38,210 bases of DNA from Pseudomonadota bacterium (GCA_023442945.1 JAEZWW010000009.1:1-38210), one strand, 5' to 3'. Positions 25,048 to 34,049 are shown, numbered from the stretch's first letter. Notes: generated from the letters alone by a model not told the origin. Program-made: numbers and translations.

Positions 25048-26169
25048 CTAAGCCTTTGAATACGTTGCCTGATCGACCAGCCGTTCACGAACGCGCTGCG
25101 CGGCCACCAATGCTGCGGCTACGACTTGGTCCATGTTGTAGTAACGGTATTGGGCAAGGCGACCAACAAAAGTCACGTCTGGCTCAGCCTGCGCCAACTC
25201 GTCGTATTGCCGGAAAAGCGCCTCGTTCTCGTCACGGGGAATCGGGTAATACGGCTCGCCCTCAGCCTGCGGGTACTCGCGCATGACGGAAGTGCCGGTG
25301 TGTACTTGGCCGGTTAGGTGCTTGAATTCCGTTACGCGCGTGTAAGCGTGGTCATTCGGGTAGTTGACCGTGCCGGTCGCCTGAAACCACTCAATGCCCG
25401 GCAAGTGCTCATGTTCAAACCGCAACGATCGATAGGGTAGTTGCCCAAACCGGAAGTCGTAAAACGCGTCAATCGGCCCGGTGTACACCACGTGGGCATA
25501 GCGGTCGCCCCCGTCCACGTCCTTTAAATCGACGCCGGTTTGCACCTGAATGCGGGGGTGATCCAGCATGCTCTCAAACAGACGGGTATAGCCGTGCAGC
25601 GGCATTGCCTGGTAAGTGTCGGTGAAATAGCGCGCATCGGTGTTGGTACGCGTAGGAATGCGCGCAGCCACCCCGGCCTTGAGCTGGCTGGGATCCAGCC
25701 CCCATTGCTTGCGGGTGTAGTTCAGAAAAAACTTTTCGTAAAGATCACGCCCCACGGAATTCAGCACCACGTCCTCGCTGGTGCGCACCGGATCGCGCGG
25801 CTCGCGAATCTGCTCAAAATATGCTGCCGCTGAATCTTCGTCCAAATTCAAGCCGTACAACTGGTTCAGCGTGTCCCGGTTGATCGGAAAAGGGTAAGAC
25901 TTACCCGCAACCACCGCCCTGACGTGATGCTCGTAGGGCCGCCACTCGGTAAAGCGTGACAGAAATGCCCAGACCTTCTCACTGTTGGTGTGAAAGATAT
26001 GCGGGCCATAGCGGTGCACCAGCACGCCATACCTATCCACCTCATCGAAGGCATTGCCTCCGATATGCGGGCGCTTGTCAACAACCAAGACAGTGTGCCC
26101 GGCGTCAGCCAATTCTCGAGCGGTGACGCATCCGGCGAAGCCAGCGCCGATTATAAGAATAGGTGACAT
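25048..26169 (-). CDS. glf: UDP-galactopyranose mutase
   Basis: Glf converts UDP-galactopyranose to UDP-galactofuranose with reduced FAD. The 373-residue protein starts with the FAD-binding ILIIGAGFAGCVTARELADA and has KRPHIGGNAFDE, RYGPHIFHTNSEKVW, FPINRDTLNQLYG and the conserved FFLNYTRKQWG. The C-terminal part has TEFKHLTGQ and YPIPRDENEALF, typical of bacterial Glf. Length is normal. Downstream lies a matching galactofuranosyltransferase-like gene. The 113 bases upstream are AT-rich and may hold its own promoter. No galactose epimerase is present in the window, so UDP-galactose must come from elsewhere. Confidence 0.96.
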   Translation of the reverse strand: MSPILIIGAGFAGCVTARELADAGHTVLVVDKRPHIGGNAFDEVDRYGVLVHRYGPHIFHTNSEKVWAFLSRFTEWRPYEHHVRAVVAGKSYPFPINRDTLNQLYGLNLDEDSAAAYFEQIREPRDPVRTSEDVVLNSVGRDLYEKFFLNYTRKQWGLDPSQLKAGVAARIPTRTNTDARYFTDTYQAMPLHGYTRLFESMLDHPRIQVQTGVDLKDVDGGDRYAHVVYTGPIDAFYDFRFGQLPYRSLRFEHEHLPGIEWFQATGTVNYPNDHAYTRVTEFKHLTGQVHTGTSVMREYPQAEGEPYYPIPRDENEALFRQYDELAQAEPDVTFVGRLAQYRYYNMDQVVAAALVAAQRVRERLVDQATYSKA

Positions 26170-26282
26170 AAACTTTTAAAACCACCAAGCTTTTAGTGAA
26201 CTTGCAAAAAAAATAAAACGACCAAAAATCAGGTTGCCAAAAATCAATCGGAGCCTAGAGATATTTGATTTCGCAGTGTCAA

Positions 26283-27278
26283 TCAAAAATTTCTACGATA
26301 TTCACCACCAGAAAATCTCGCTCGAACTAGTCTTGTCAAGTGATTAAACCAGCGCTTTGGCAAAATAATCCATTCGAGTATGACTGCGGGTATAGCGCTA
26401 AATCGATAAAAGAATTCGTCTCTTGGCCCAGATCGAGGGTCTAGCTCTAGCGCCAGCTTCGACGCTTCTGTCCAATAAAAGGGGGCAAATGGAAATCCGC
26501 CGTGGATAGCTGACCATATCCCTCGGGCCGCTGCGACTTTGTGCTCTGGGCGAAGAATCCCGTTTGCTTTCATTCTTTCCAAGGCGCTATAGATTGAAAG
26601 CGCGCGGTATTTGAAAGATAAGTGAGTTGCCACGGCCGGCGATAGCCTTGGGCCGCTATGTTGATACCAAACACCAACCACGATCTCGGATGTAATCCAA
26701 TTTGGCACCCGTTTGTCCAGCATTCTTCGCATCCAGTCCTCATCTTCGGATACGCGCCATTCTTCGTTCCAAGTAGAATTTTTTATATAACTTGATTTAT
26801 AGACGGTTGCGAATGTTAAAGCCGGACAGTCGCCGCTCAGTACCGCCGAGCCATAATCTATTTCACAGCCGGGGGTTATTATCTTATAGGCGAGCCCATT
26901 GATATCTTCGAGTCGTCCCGAGTAGGTGCTGAGATCGGCGTCAGAGTAATGGAGCTCAAAATACTGATCTTCAGCTACGGAGGGGAGAAGAAAATCATCG
27001 TCGTCTAGGAATCTTATCAGATTTCCCGTCGATGCTGCGATTCCTGCGTTGCGGGCGGCACCTACTCCTCCAGCAAGACTGTTTACAAAGATAATTGAAA
27101 AATTTCCATCATTATTTGGCTGGAAAGGAGGATGCAAAGAATCAGATCGGGTATTGTTTAAAACCACTATCACCTCGACGGTGATTAGATTGGATTTGGC
27201 GCGCCCACTCTGAATCGCTCGATCTAAGAGCTCGCGGCGTTGGCCTGTCGAAGGAATGATGATGGATACCGATATCAC
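26283..27278 (-). CDS. Family 2 glycosyltransferase
   Basis: This GT-A enzyme of about 331 residues starts ISVSIIIPSTGQRRELLDRA, has VGAARNAGIAASTGNLIRF and then the metal site FLDDDDF, and a second acidic motif in VSEDEDWMRRML. A C-terminal helical part (IHGGFPFAPFYW, ILPKRWFNHLTRL) matches the same region of the next gene upstream, so the two are paralogues. The GTG at 27278 overlaps the upstream stop (GTGA) and gives a typical start; the frame is open up to 27347. Codon use is AT-rich, with sampled 60-base lines as low as 37% GC against about 70% in recA. It probably adds one sugar of the glycan. Confidence 0.82.
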   Translation of the reverse strand: MISVSIIIPSTGQRRELLDRAIQSGRAKSNLITVEVIVVLNNTRSDSLHPPFQPNNDGNFSIIFVNSLAGGVGAARNAGIAASTGNLIRFLDDDDFLLPSVAEDQYFELHYSDADLSTYSGRLEDINGLAYKIITPGCEIDYGSAVLSGDCPALTFATVYKSSYIKNSTWNEEWRVSEDEDWMRRMLDKRVPNWITSEIVVGVWYQHSGPRLSPAVATHLSFKYRALSIYSALERMKANGILRPEHKVAAARGIWSAIHGGFPFAPFYWTEASKLALELDPRSGPRDEFFYRFSAIPAVILEWIILPKRWFNHLTRLVRARFSGGEYRRNF

Positions 27279-28273
27279 CGGGAAGCGTCCCAAAAATTTC
27301 GTGCACCGATTGCGATTAAAAATTTCCGATAGCCATAATTCGCCCATCTTTTCGGAATCATCAGGGCTTCCAGTAGCTGTGGTGAAAAATGTTTTGCAAA
27401 GCGATGGTTGTAGGGGGCGATTATTGTATGACTGTCGGGGAATCTGCGTTGTGTTTTCTCAATGACCGATTTCCAATAACTTGGAGATAAAAAATATCCA
27501 CCGTGGATCAGTTGCCACATGCTCTCTGCGGCAATGCTACAGCGTGATTCGCTGAGTCGCCCCTGTTCGGAGAGTCGCTCAATCGATTGCCACAACATTT
27601 TTTCTTGAAGTTGAAGATGAGTAGGTAAGCCCGCCGTCTTGGAAATCTGGCGGCCAGTGTGCTGCATCCAGACGCAAGCGCTGGCATCTATTGCTGTCCA
27701 ATCCCACTCTTTAGCTTGACAAAGGGAGTGCGTCCAATGCGTATCTTGGCCAAGATTTATTTCTTCGTTGAACCGAATGGAGCCAAGGGCTGCCCGATCG
27801 TACAAATGAAATTGAAGGCCAGTCGTTCGATTGACTGAGATTGTGTGCGATACGAAGTTGGTGTCGGACAGCGCCTTTATAGTTTTTAAATGCCTTCCAT
27901 CTTCCAGAATCAAATCAATGTTCGCCGAGCATATTTCAGACTTTGTTGCGTGCGCCGTTTCGATTTGTCGAACTGATGCAGGTAAAAAATAGTCGTCATC
28001 ATCTAAAAATCTGACATACATTCCTGCGGCATGGTTGAGACCATGATTTCTCGCGACGTTTGCGTGAGGCGTCCTGATCGGAAGCCATTGAACCCGATGA
28101 TCACATTTATATTTGCTTGCTACAGTCTTCCATGATTCATCGTGTCCATTGGGCACCACGAGCACTTCTGCATCCCCCTCTGGCGCGGCAACTAGCGAGC
28201 TATCAATTGCGTGCGTTAACAGATGCGGGCGTTGATGCGTGGGTATAATTACGGATAACAATGGCGTGCGCAT
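27275..28273 (-). CDS. Family 2 glycosyltransferase
   Basis: This 332-residue GT-A enzyme begins LLSVIIPTHQRPHLLTHAID, has VARNHGLNHAAGMYVRF followed by FLDDDDYF (metal site) and the later LGQDTHWTHSLC. The C-terminal region has LIHGGYFLSPSYWKSV and LEALMIPKRWANYGYR, shared with the neighbouring GT2, so they likely arose by tandem duplication and then diverged strongly. It starts 4 bases after the methyltransferase stop and overlaps the next gene by 4 bases, which points to coupled translation. Base composition is AT-rich like its neighbours. Donor and acceptor are unknown. Confidence 0.83.
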   Translation of the reverse strand: MRTPLLSVIIPTHQRPHLLTHAIDSSLVAAPEGDAEVLVVPNGHDESWKTVASKYKCDHRVQWLPIRTPHANVARNHGLNHAAGMYVRFLDDDDYFLPASVRQIETAHATKSEICSANIDLILEDGRHLKTIKALSDTNFVSHTISVNRTTGLQFHLYDRAALGSIRFNEEINLGQDTHWTHSLCQAKEWDWTAIDASACVWMQHTGRQISKTAGLPTHLQLQEKMLWQSIERLSEQGRLSESRCSIAAESMWQLIHGGYFLSPSYWKSVIEKTQRRFPDSHTIIAPYNHRFAKHFSPQLLEALMIPKRWANYGYRKFLIAIGARNFWDASR

Positions 28274-28277
28274 GGCG

Positions 28278-28928
28278 TTATCCGGTTGGCAAGGCTAAGG
28301 TAAAGAAGCGATGATACGGATTTTCTCTAACTCGAAATGTTTTCAATTGAGTTTTCAGGGGCGAAGACGATTGGATGATTTCGGTTATTCTCGGAAGCTC
28401 ATAACCAAGTTTTCCGATCTCCCAGTAGTGCTCGCCGTCAAATGTATGCGCTTGTCTTTTTTCAAGCGGATTACCGAATAGGAAATCAATTGATCGTACG
28501 TAGGGTATTGAAATTTGGTTGCGCCAGACCCTGTCTGATTGGGGGAGGCTAATGATTACCCCTTTGCGAGAAACTCGGCACAGCTCTTTGACTGCTGCGA
28601 TGCTCACTTCAATTGGCATGTGTTCAAGCACTTGAAATGCGCACGACACGTCTACTGTCTTGTCGGGGATTGGGATTTTGTCAGCGTTGGCGACATAGTC
28701 AGGTTTCAATTCTGGATCAGGATCAAGGGATTGGACCATAATGCCAAAATTTTCTGCGCAACATTTAAATATGCCTGGTCCCGGCCCTACTTCTAGGACA
28801 CTTGTAGGATTGAATATTAAAACTTCATTCAGTTGGTGCCACACGCTTGCCCAGCGCTCTTTCGTCATATAGCGTTTGAATTCGTAGTGTGATTTTTCGA
28901 CTTGTTTTTTCATTTCTTTCCGCATCAT
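28278..28928 (-). CDS. Class I SAM-dependent methyltransferase
   Basis: This 216-residue methyltransferase has the SAM motif VLEVGPGPGIFKCCAENF, the acidic LDPDPELKPD, NADKIPIPDKTVDVSCAFQV with LEHMP, and KELCRVSRKGVIISLPQ. The later TFDGEHYWEIG is characteristic of methyltransferases found in surface polysaccharide loci. It begins 3 bases before the ABC transporter stop (28932 is the last base of that gene), so the genes are tightly packed. The sequence is AT-rich. It is not closely similar to the methyltransferase of the plus arm. Its target is probably a sugar in the glycan, which is inference. Confidence 0.84.
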   Translation of the reverse strand: MMRKEMKKQVEKSHYEFKRYMTKERWASVWHQLNEVLIFNPTSVLEVGPGPGIFKCCAENFGIMVQSLDPDPELKPDYVANADKIPIPDKTVDVSCAFQVLEHMPIEVSIAAVKELCRVSRKGVIISLPQSDRVWRNQISIPYVRSIDFLFGNPLEKRQAHTFDGEHYWEIGKLGYELPRITEIIQSSSPLKTQLKTFRVRENPYHRFFTLALPTG

Positions 28929-28931
28929 GAT

Positions 28932-30650
28932 TTATTCAGGCGCTGGCATTCTAAATATGCGTGTGCATGCATGCAAGGAAGCGTCTCGATGGGCAATCAT
29001 GACAATGGTTTTCTTATTTTTCAGAGCACGAATGGCTGAGTTGATAGCAGCCTCGGTGGCGTTATCTAAGGCACTGGTCGCTTCATCCATGAGAAGCACT
29101 GGCGGATCCAAATACAAGGCGCGTGCGATTCCGATGCGTTGACGTTGACCGCCAGAAAGTCGAATTCCCCGATCTCCGACGCGCGTGTTGTAGGCCTGCG
29201 GTAGTTCATTTGCAACGTAATCATGGATCTGCGCGGCTCGCGCGGCTCGCTCGACCGCTTTCATGTCAATTTGATTGGTTGGCACGCCGAATGCAATGTT
29301 CTCGGCTACACTAGCGTCAGCGAGATAGATGTGCTGAGGTACGTATCCGATAGCGCGATGCCATTCTGACAAATTTTCGGGTACGATTTCCGCGCCGTCT
29401 ATAAGGACTCTGCCTTCATTCGCGGGTAATAAGCCAAGCAAAATGTCCATTACTGTGCTTTTTCCTACGCCACTGGGTCCGGCAAGCCCCATGCTCGAGT
29501 TGGCAGGTATGACCAGATTGAAGCCGTTCAACACGGGTTTCTGAGGGCAAGAGGGATACGCATAGCGAATATCTTGAAGAATAATTTCTTTTTGAACAGA
29601 CATGAATTTCTCTGTGCGCGGGGTCAGCATCGGTATGGATAGCGCCATGTCTTTTTGCAGGTTGTCCAAGGTGGCCGAAGCAAATTTCAACCGTGCAAAC
29701 CCTCGATACATGATTTGTGCTGCAGGCAGCATTCGGTACGCTGCAAACCCATAGAGTCCGAGCGCTGGTAGAACCTGGGCTATATCGCCGCTGCGGCTCA
29801 GAAGTACTAAAGCGATGACGATTAGTCCGGTATACCCCGTAGCTTCGACCAGATAGAGTGGCGTTTGACTCAGCGTATCGGTGGCGGCCAGATGTCGCGC
29901 TTGGATACGTGAGGCGCGAGCATAGCGCTCTTGGTATACCGCCTCTGCGTGTTTGACCTTGATATCACGGATGCCGTGCAATGCCTCGTTGCAGGTTTGG
30001 TAGCGTTCTTTGTTGACCGCTTGAAGCTCGGCGCCCATGCGACCGAGGCGCTTGCGAACCACGCCGTAAATGCCACCATAGAGCGCGCCGATCACAAGCA
30101 CGATGGTCAGGGCAGTGACAGGGTTGTAGGCAAAGACGAGCCCCAACATGGCCAGTACTACGACCCCTTGCACGATGAGCTGAGACACGGGTTGGATCAA
30201 GTTGGCCATCAACATGTCTACCTCGGCCAGTATGCTTTTAGACAGTTCGGCACTGTTGCGTGTCAAAAAGAACTCGTAGGGCTGGCCTAAATAACGCTCC
30301 ATCAACCTGCTACTGATCGAATGTCGAAGTAGGTGTACAAACCGGTTCAGCAGATGCTGTGTCACTGTTTTAAACAGCGACGAAGATATGACCACCGCAA
30401 TTGAAATTAGCCCCAGCGCTAAGATGAAACTATGCGAATTTGTAAAGTCCAGTCTGTCGTATACTGTACTGAGCAATAGATTTTCTTCGACGACGGTCGG
30501 TCTAGCGAGTACAGAAAGAAATGGCATTATTGAAACGACACCCGCAGTCTCAGCAAACGCCATCAATAGCGCCAACAGTAGCATTACACGTGCTTCGCGT
30601 TGTTCAGCAGGCGTAAACAGGAGCCAGACTTTTTTAAGGGAATTTCGCAC
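28932..30650 (-). CDS. ABC transporter, fused permease/ATPase (PglK/MsbA-like flippase)
   Basis: This half-transporter of about 572 residues has six membrane helices in its first 330 residues, then an ATPase domain with Walker A GPSGVGKST (391-399), signature LSGGQRQR (498-505) and Walker B VLLMDE (518-523). Exporters of this layout in glycan loci, such as Campylobacter PglK, flip lipid-linked oligosaccharides across the inner membrane. With no Wzx in the locus, this is its most likely role. The GTG at 30650 gives the normal start (VRNSLKKVWLLFTPAEQ); the frame is open up to 30785, but that part overlaps the upstream gene and has no resemblance. The ribosome site is weak. Confidence 0.87.
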   Translation of the reverse strand: MRNSLKKVWLLFTPAEQREARVMLLLALLMAFAETAGVVSIMPFLSVLARPTVVEENLLLSTVYDRLDFTNSHSFILALGLISIAVVISSSLFKTVTQHLLNRFVHLLRHSISSRLMERYLGQPYEFFLTRNSAELSKSILAEVDMLMANLIQPVSQLIVQGVVVLAMLGLVFAYNPVTALTIVLVIGALYGGIYGVVRKRLGRMGAELQAVNKERYQTCNEALHGIRDIKVKHAEAVYQERYARASRIQARHLAATDTLSQTPLYLVEATGYTGLIVIALVLLSRSGDIAQVLPALGLYGFAAYRMLPAAQIMYRGFARLKFASATLDNLQKDMALSIPMLTPRTEKFMSVQKEIILQDIRYAYPSCPQKPVLNGFNLVIPANSSMGLAGPSGVGKSTVMDILLGLLPANEGRVLIDGAEIVPENLSEWHRAIGYVPQHIYLADASVAENIAFGVPTNQIDMKAVERAARAAQIHDYVANELPQAYNTRVGDRGIRLSGGQRQRIGIARALYLDPPVLLMDEATSALDNATEAAINSAIRALKNKKTIVMIAHRDASLHACTRIFRMPAPE

Positions 30651-30717
30651 GTTCAATATTCGTATATGAGCGGGTCTTGATGAGGGAGCACTTTGGTGTC
30701 GGCCTTTGTCGTAGTTT

Positions 30718-32688
30718 CTAGAGACTCCCGCTTCCAGGCCCAAGCGTGAGTTGTTTGCGAAAATACGGCCCGGCGCTGGAAACAAACGTCGCCGTCAGGT
30801 GTTGCGAGTCCCGGAAAACCACCACATCGTCGCGCATAGCCACACACTCGTTGGCCGGGCAAACCAGGCCGCGCGTTTCGATCCAGTGCACTCCGGGAAT
30901 GCTCCGCACCACGTGGTGGAGCAAGTCCGCGACAAACGCATAGTGCCGATTGTCAGCCGTGCCTTTGCACTGGCTGGTATCGGCGTCTATGCCTTGCTGA
31001 GCGAGGCAGGCGGGTCCGTGGATTCCCAAGGTCGGATTGGCCTCGATGACGTAGGTTTCGCTGGCGTGCGGGGTTAGGCGCATCAGCAGGCGGCGTGTTC
31101 CTACGGTCCACTGTTCGTGTGTAAATGCGCTTGAGGCTGTGCCGCCGATGAACAGCCTGTCCACCTTTTGAGTGGCCAGCCAGGCGACAGCTGCGTCGCG
31201 CCAGCGGGTGCATTCGGTGTACTCGCGCCCGATGCGGACATAAAAGAACGGTGCGTCCACCATCGGGCAAGATGACTTGGTCAGGACGACAATCTTCCAC
31301 TGCGTAGGCTCCAGCATGGCCTCTAGCGCGGGTAACCATTGGGCGCCAATAGAATCGCCCATCAGTACCGCCGTTTTGCTGCCGTGTGGGTTGCCAAACA
31401 CGCATGGCTTGAGAGCGTCACTGCGGAACCAGTCGTCGCACCCGTTGCGGTAGAGCTTCGGCATGTCGCCCATGGCCTGGTAGAAGCGCTCGTTGCGTCG
31501 GCTGGCGAGTTCGGTTTCGGTCTCAAGCTGCCAATACAGCAGGGCGCCGGCGACCGCCATCAAAAAACATGAGGCAAGTGCTGCTTGCGTGCGCCTCGGC
31601 CAGCGCGGCAAGCGGCCGTATCGGACCGGCTTCTCAACCACATGGTGGGTTAGCCACGCCAGGCCGAGCGACGCCACCATTGCCAGCACAGTGTTGTGGA
31701 CATTCCCTTTTACTGGCGCGAATCGCTCCCACAGGATCAAAACTGGCCAATGCCACAAATACCAGCTGTACGAAAGCTGGCCAAGTGCCTGCATGGGCGC
31801 CAAGCTCAGAAAACGAGCGGGTGCATTCCCATCAGCCGCATGCTGGCGCCCCGCGCCAGCCCACAGCAAGGCGCACATGCCCAGCGTTGGTAGCAGGGCC
31901 AGGGCGTTTGGGTAGCGGGTATCTGGTGTGATGAAGAACGCGCCCGCAGCGTTGAGGATGGTGCCAACCCAGCCCAGTATCGGCGCGCCGCCACGTCTGG
32001 ATGGCACTCTAGCCACCAGCAGGCACGTCATGGCGCCAGCAGCAAACTGCCAAGCGCGGGTCGGCATTAGGTAATACGCGAGCAGCGGGTAGTGCGGGAC
32101 GAGGGCCGCGCATAAGGCCAATGACGCTGCAAAAACCAGTACGAAGCTCCACCAGCACGCATTGTCTGGACCATGTGCGCGCCGCCCAAGACGCAATGCG
32201 CCAAGGATGATCAAAGGCCACAGCAGATAGAACTGCTCTTCGACGCCGAGCGACCAGGTGTGCAAAAAAAGATTTCCACCAATCTCTGCCCCGAAGTAGT
32301 TCACATCAGCGAATGCAAAGTACGCATTGCTGAGCCAAGCCAATGCCGCAAGCCCTGCGCGCAGATTGTCGAGGTTGGTGGCGGGCGGCAAGGTGTACTG
32401 CGCCACCCAAGCACTGACGAGCAGCATGGCGCCCAGCGCTGGCAACAAGCGACGTAGCCGCTTGGCGTAAAAGCTGACGAGGCTTACCCGCCCCGTGGTG
32501 CGCGCCTCATGCGTCAAAAGGCCGGTGATCAGGTAGCCTGATATGACGAAGAACATGTCAACGCCGATAAAGCCACCCGCCATTCCGGGCACGGCATAGT
32601 GCGCACACACGACCAGCAAAATGGCTACCGCGCGCATGCCCTGAATATCTGGCCGATATTCAGGGCATGGTGCGGACGAGCAATGCAT
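30718..32688 (-). CDS. OafA-type acyltransferase with C-terminal SGNH domain
   Basis: This 656-residue inner-membrane protein probably acetylates a sugar of the glycan. The acyltransferase-3 part (about 10-360, ten or so helices) has YRPDIQGMRAVAILLVV, the active-site His30, GGFIGVDMFFVISGYLI and FLHTWSLGVEEQFYLLWP. After one more helix (about 368-386) comes a periplasmic SGNH hydrolase-like domain with GDS at 444-446 and FRDSQHLTATF near the end, holding the Asp and His of the triad. This two-part layout is known from O-antigen O-acetylases. It is the second gene of the minus arm. A perfect 15-base inverted repeat lies in its first codons (see separate entry). Confidence 0.92.
   Translation of the reverse strand: MHCSSAPCPEYRPDIQGMRAVAILLVVCAHYAVPGMAGGFIGVDMFFVISGYLITGLLTHEARTTGRVSLVSFYAKRLRRLLPALGAMLLVSAWVAQYTLPPATNLDNLRAGLAALAWLSNAYFAFADVNYFGAEIGGNLFLHTWSLGVEEQFYLLWPLIILGALRLGRRAHGPDNACWWSFVLVFAASLALCAALVPHYPLLAYYLMPTRAWQFAAGAMTCLLVARVPSRRGGAPILGWVGTILNAAGAFFITPDTRYPNALALLPTLGMCALLWAGAGRQHAADGNAPARFLSLAPMQALGQLSYSWYLWHWPVLILWERFAPVKGNVHNTVLAMVASLGLAWLTHHVVEKPVRYGRLPRWPRRTQAALASCFLMAVAGALLYWQLETETELASRRNERFYQAMGDMPKLYRNGCDDWFRSDALKPCVFGNPHGSKTAVLMGDSIGAQWLPALEAMLEPTQWKIVVLTKSSCPMVDAPFFYVRIGREYTECTRWRDAAVAWLATQKVDRLFIGGTASSAFTHEQWTVGTRRLLMRLTPHASETYVIEANPTLGIHGPACLAQQGIDADTSQCKGTADNRHYAFVADLLHHVVRSIPGVHWIETRGLVCPANECVAMRDDVVVFRDSQHLTATFVSSAGPYFRKQLTLGPGSGSL
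32635..32669. repeat. Perfect 15-bp inverted repeat at the 5' end of the acyltransferase gene
   Basis: CATGCCCTGAATATC (32635-32649) and GATATTCAGGGCATG (32655-32669) are exact complements with a 5-base loop. The dyad falls inside codons 7-18 of the acyltransferase, covering the conserved Tyr-Arg-Pro-Asp motif. In the mRNA it would form a stable hairpin about 19 bases after the start codon, where it could hinder translation or ribosome movement. Confidence 0.85.
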
Positions 32689-32713
32689 GGTGGGATAGGC
32701 TTGGGGCTATCGA

Positions 32714-34024
32714 TTAGGCGTGCACTACATGGGCGCTGTCGGTTGGAAGGCGCCCACGGGTATCGACCAACAGTTTGGCGTGCTGGTGCAGCAGCGCGTA
32801 GTCAAATCCGTCATGGTCGGTGGCCAGCACCAAGCAGTCGTATTCAGCTACTGTCTCGGCCGTCAGAGGCATCGATAGCAGGTCAAACTGGTAGTCGCGC
32901 TTGCGAGGAAAAGCCGGCACATGCGGGTCGCTGTACGCCACTAGCGCGCCTTTAGCCTGAAGCAAGTCCATGATCTCCACGGCCGGCGATTCGCGTGAAT
33001 CGTCGATGTTCTTCTTGTAAGCCAGGCCCAGCACGAGTATGCGGCTGCCTTTAACCGACCGACCGCGCTCGTTCAGTGCGTCCGTGATCTTGCCCACCAC
33101 CCAATGGGGCATGTAATGGTTAATCTCACCCGCCAACTCGATGAAGCGGGTATTCAGCCCATATTCACGCGCCTTCCAGGTGAGGTAATACGGGTCGATG
33201 GGAATGCAGTGCCCACCTAGGCCCGGGCCGGGGCGGTAGGGGACGAAGCCAAAGGGCTTGGTTGCGGCCGCGTCAATGATTTCGTGGATGTTGATGCCCA
33301 TCTTGTCGGCCACGATCTTCATTTCATTGACCAAACCGATGTTCACGCTGCGGTGAATGTTTTCCAGCAGCTTGGTCATTTCGGCGGCACGCGGACTGCT
33401 GACAGGGACCATGGTGCCAATGGCCAACTCGTACAGCGCCTGGCCCAGGGCCAGGCAGCGCGGCGTCATGCCGCCGATGACCTTGGGAATGGACTGCGTG
33501 TTGAAGTGCGCGTTGCCAGGGTCTTCCCGTTCAGGGCTGAATACCAGGGCACAGTTTTCGCCCGGAATCAGGCCACGTGTGGCCAGACGAGGGGCCAACA
33601 CTTCTTCTGTCGTGCCGGGCCAAGTGGTGCTTTCCAGGCTCATCAACTGGCCTTCGTGCATGTGGGGCAGCAGGGCTTCAATGGTGTTGACGATAAAGCT
33701 CAGGTCGGGCTCGCGGTGGCGGTTCAGCGGAGTCGGCACGCAGATGATGAGGGCGTCCGCCTCCGACGTGCGCGCGAAATCGGTGGTCGCTTCAAAGCCC
33801 GCGCCCCGGGCGGCGTGAATGCGTTCGCTGCTCAGGCGCTCGATGTAGCTTTGCCCTGCGTTTAGCTGGCGGACCTTGTTCCTGTCAATATCAAAGCCGA
33901 TGACGCGGATGCCGACTTCGCTGAAACGCAGTGCGAGCGGCAAGCCCACGTAACCGAGGCCGAAGATACCAACCACGGGTGCTTTGGTGGCAATGCGGTT
34001 CTGGAGCGCTTCTAGTGCTGACAT
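32714..34024 (-). CDS. Nucleotide-sugar dehydrogenase, UDP-GlcNAc 6-dehydrogenase (WbpA) type
   Basis: This 436-residue enzyme oxidises C6 of a UDP-sugar to the uronic acid in two NAD-dependent steps. The Rossmann motif is GLGYVG (22-27); further motifs are ICVPTPLNRHREPDLS, ESTTWPGTTEE, FSPEREDPGN and the active-site region PGPGLGGHCIPIDPYY with Cys273. Length and motif wording match WbpA/TviB-type UDP-N-acetylglucosamine dehydrogenases better than UDP-glucose dehydrogenase, so the product is probably UDP-GlcNAcA. It is the first gene of the minus-strand glycan arm and is divergent from the pglL-like gene. No clear ribosome site precedes the ATG. It likely supplies one uronic acid donor for the glycan. 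Confidence 0.9.
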   Translation of the reverse strand: MSALEALQNRIATKAPVVGIFGLGYVGLPLALRFSEVGIRVIGFDIDRNKVRQLNAGQSYIERLSSERIHAARGAGFEATTDFARTSEADALIICVPTPLNRHREPDLSFIVNTIEALLPHMHEGQLMSLESTTWPGTTEEVLAPRLATRGLIPGENCALVFSPEREDPGNAHFNTQSIPKVIGGMTPRCLALGQALYELAIGTMVPVSSPRAAEMTKLLENIHRSVNIGLVNEMKIVADKMGINIHEIIDAAATKPFGFVPYRPGPGLGGHCIPIDPYYLTWKAREYGLNTRFIELAGEINHYMPHWVVGKITDALNERGRSVKGSRILVLGLAYKKNIDDSRESPAVEIMDLLQAKGALVAYSDPHVPAFPRKRDYQFDLLSMPLTAETVAEYDCLVLATDHDGFDYALLHQHAKLLVDTRGRLPTDSAHVVHA

Positions 34025-34049
34025 GGAGGTGAATTTGTCGGCGGACGGC

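Noticed and set aside
26170..26282. T-rich run upstream of glf as a terminator of the GT2 gene
   Set aside because: No stem longer than about 3-4 pairs precedes the T-run.
29240..29262. Direct repeat GCGCGGCTC twice in the ABC transporter gene
   Set aside because: A short in-frame repeat encoding Arg-Ala-Ala-like residues; nothing indicates a tandem array or recombination site.
33439..33457. GCCTGGCCC/GGGCCAGGC inverted repeat inside the dehydrogenase gene
   Set aside because: It encodes ordinary Leu-Ala-Leu-Gly-Gln residues in GC-rich codons and lies mid-gene; chance is likely.
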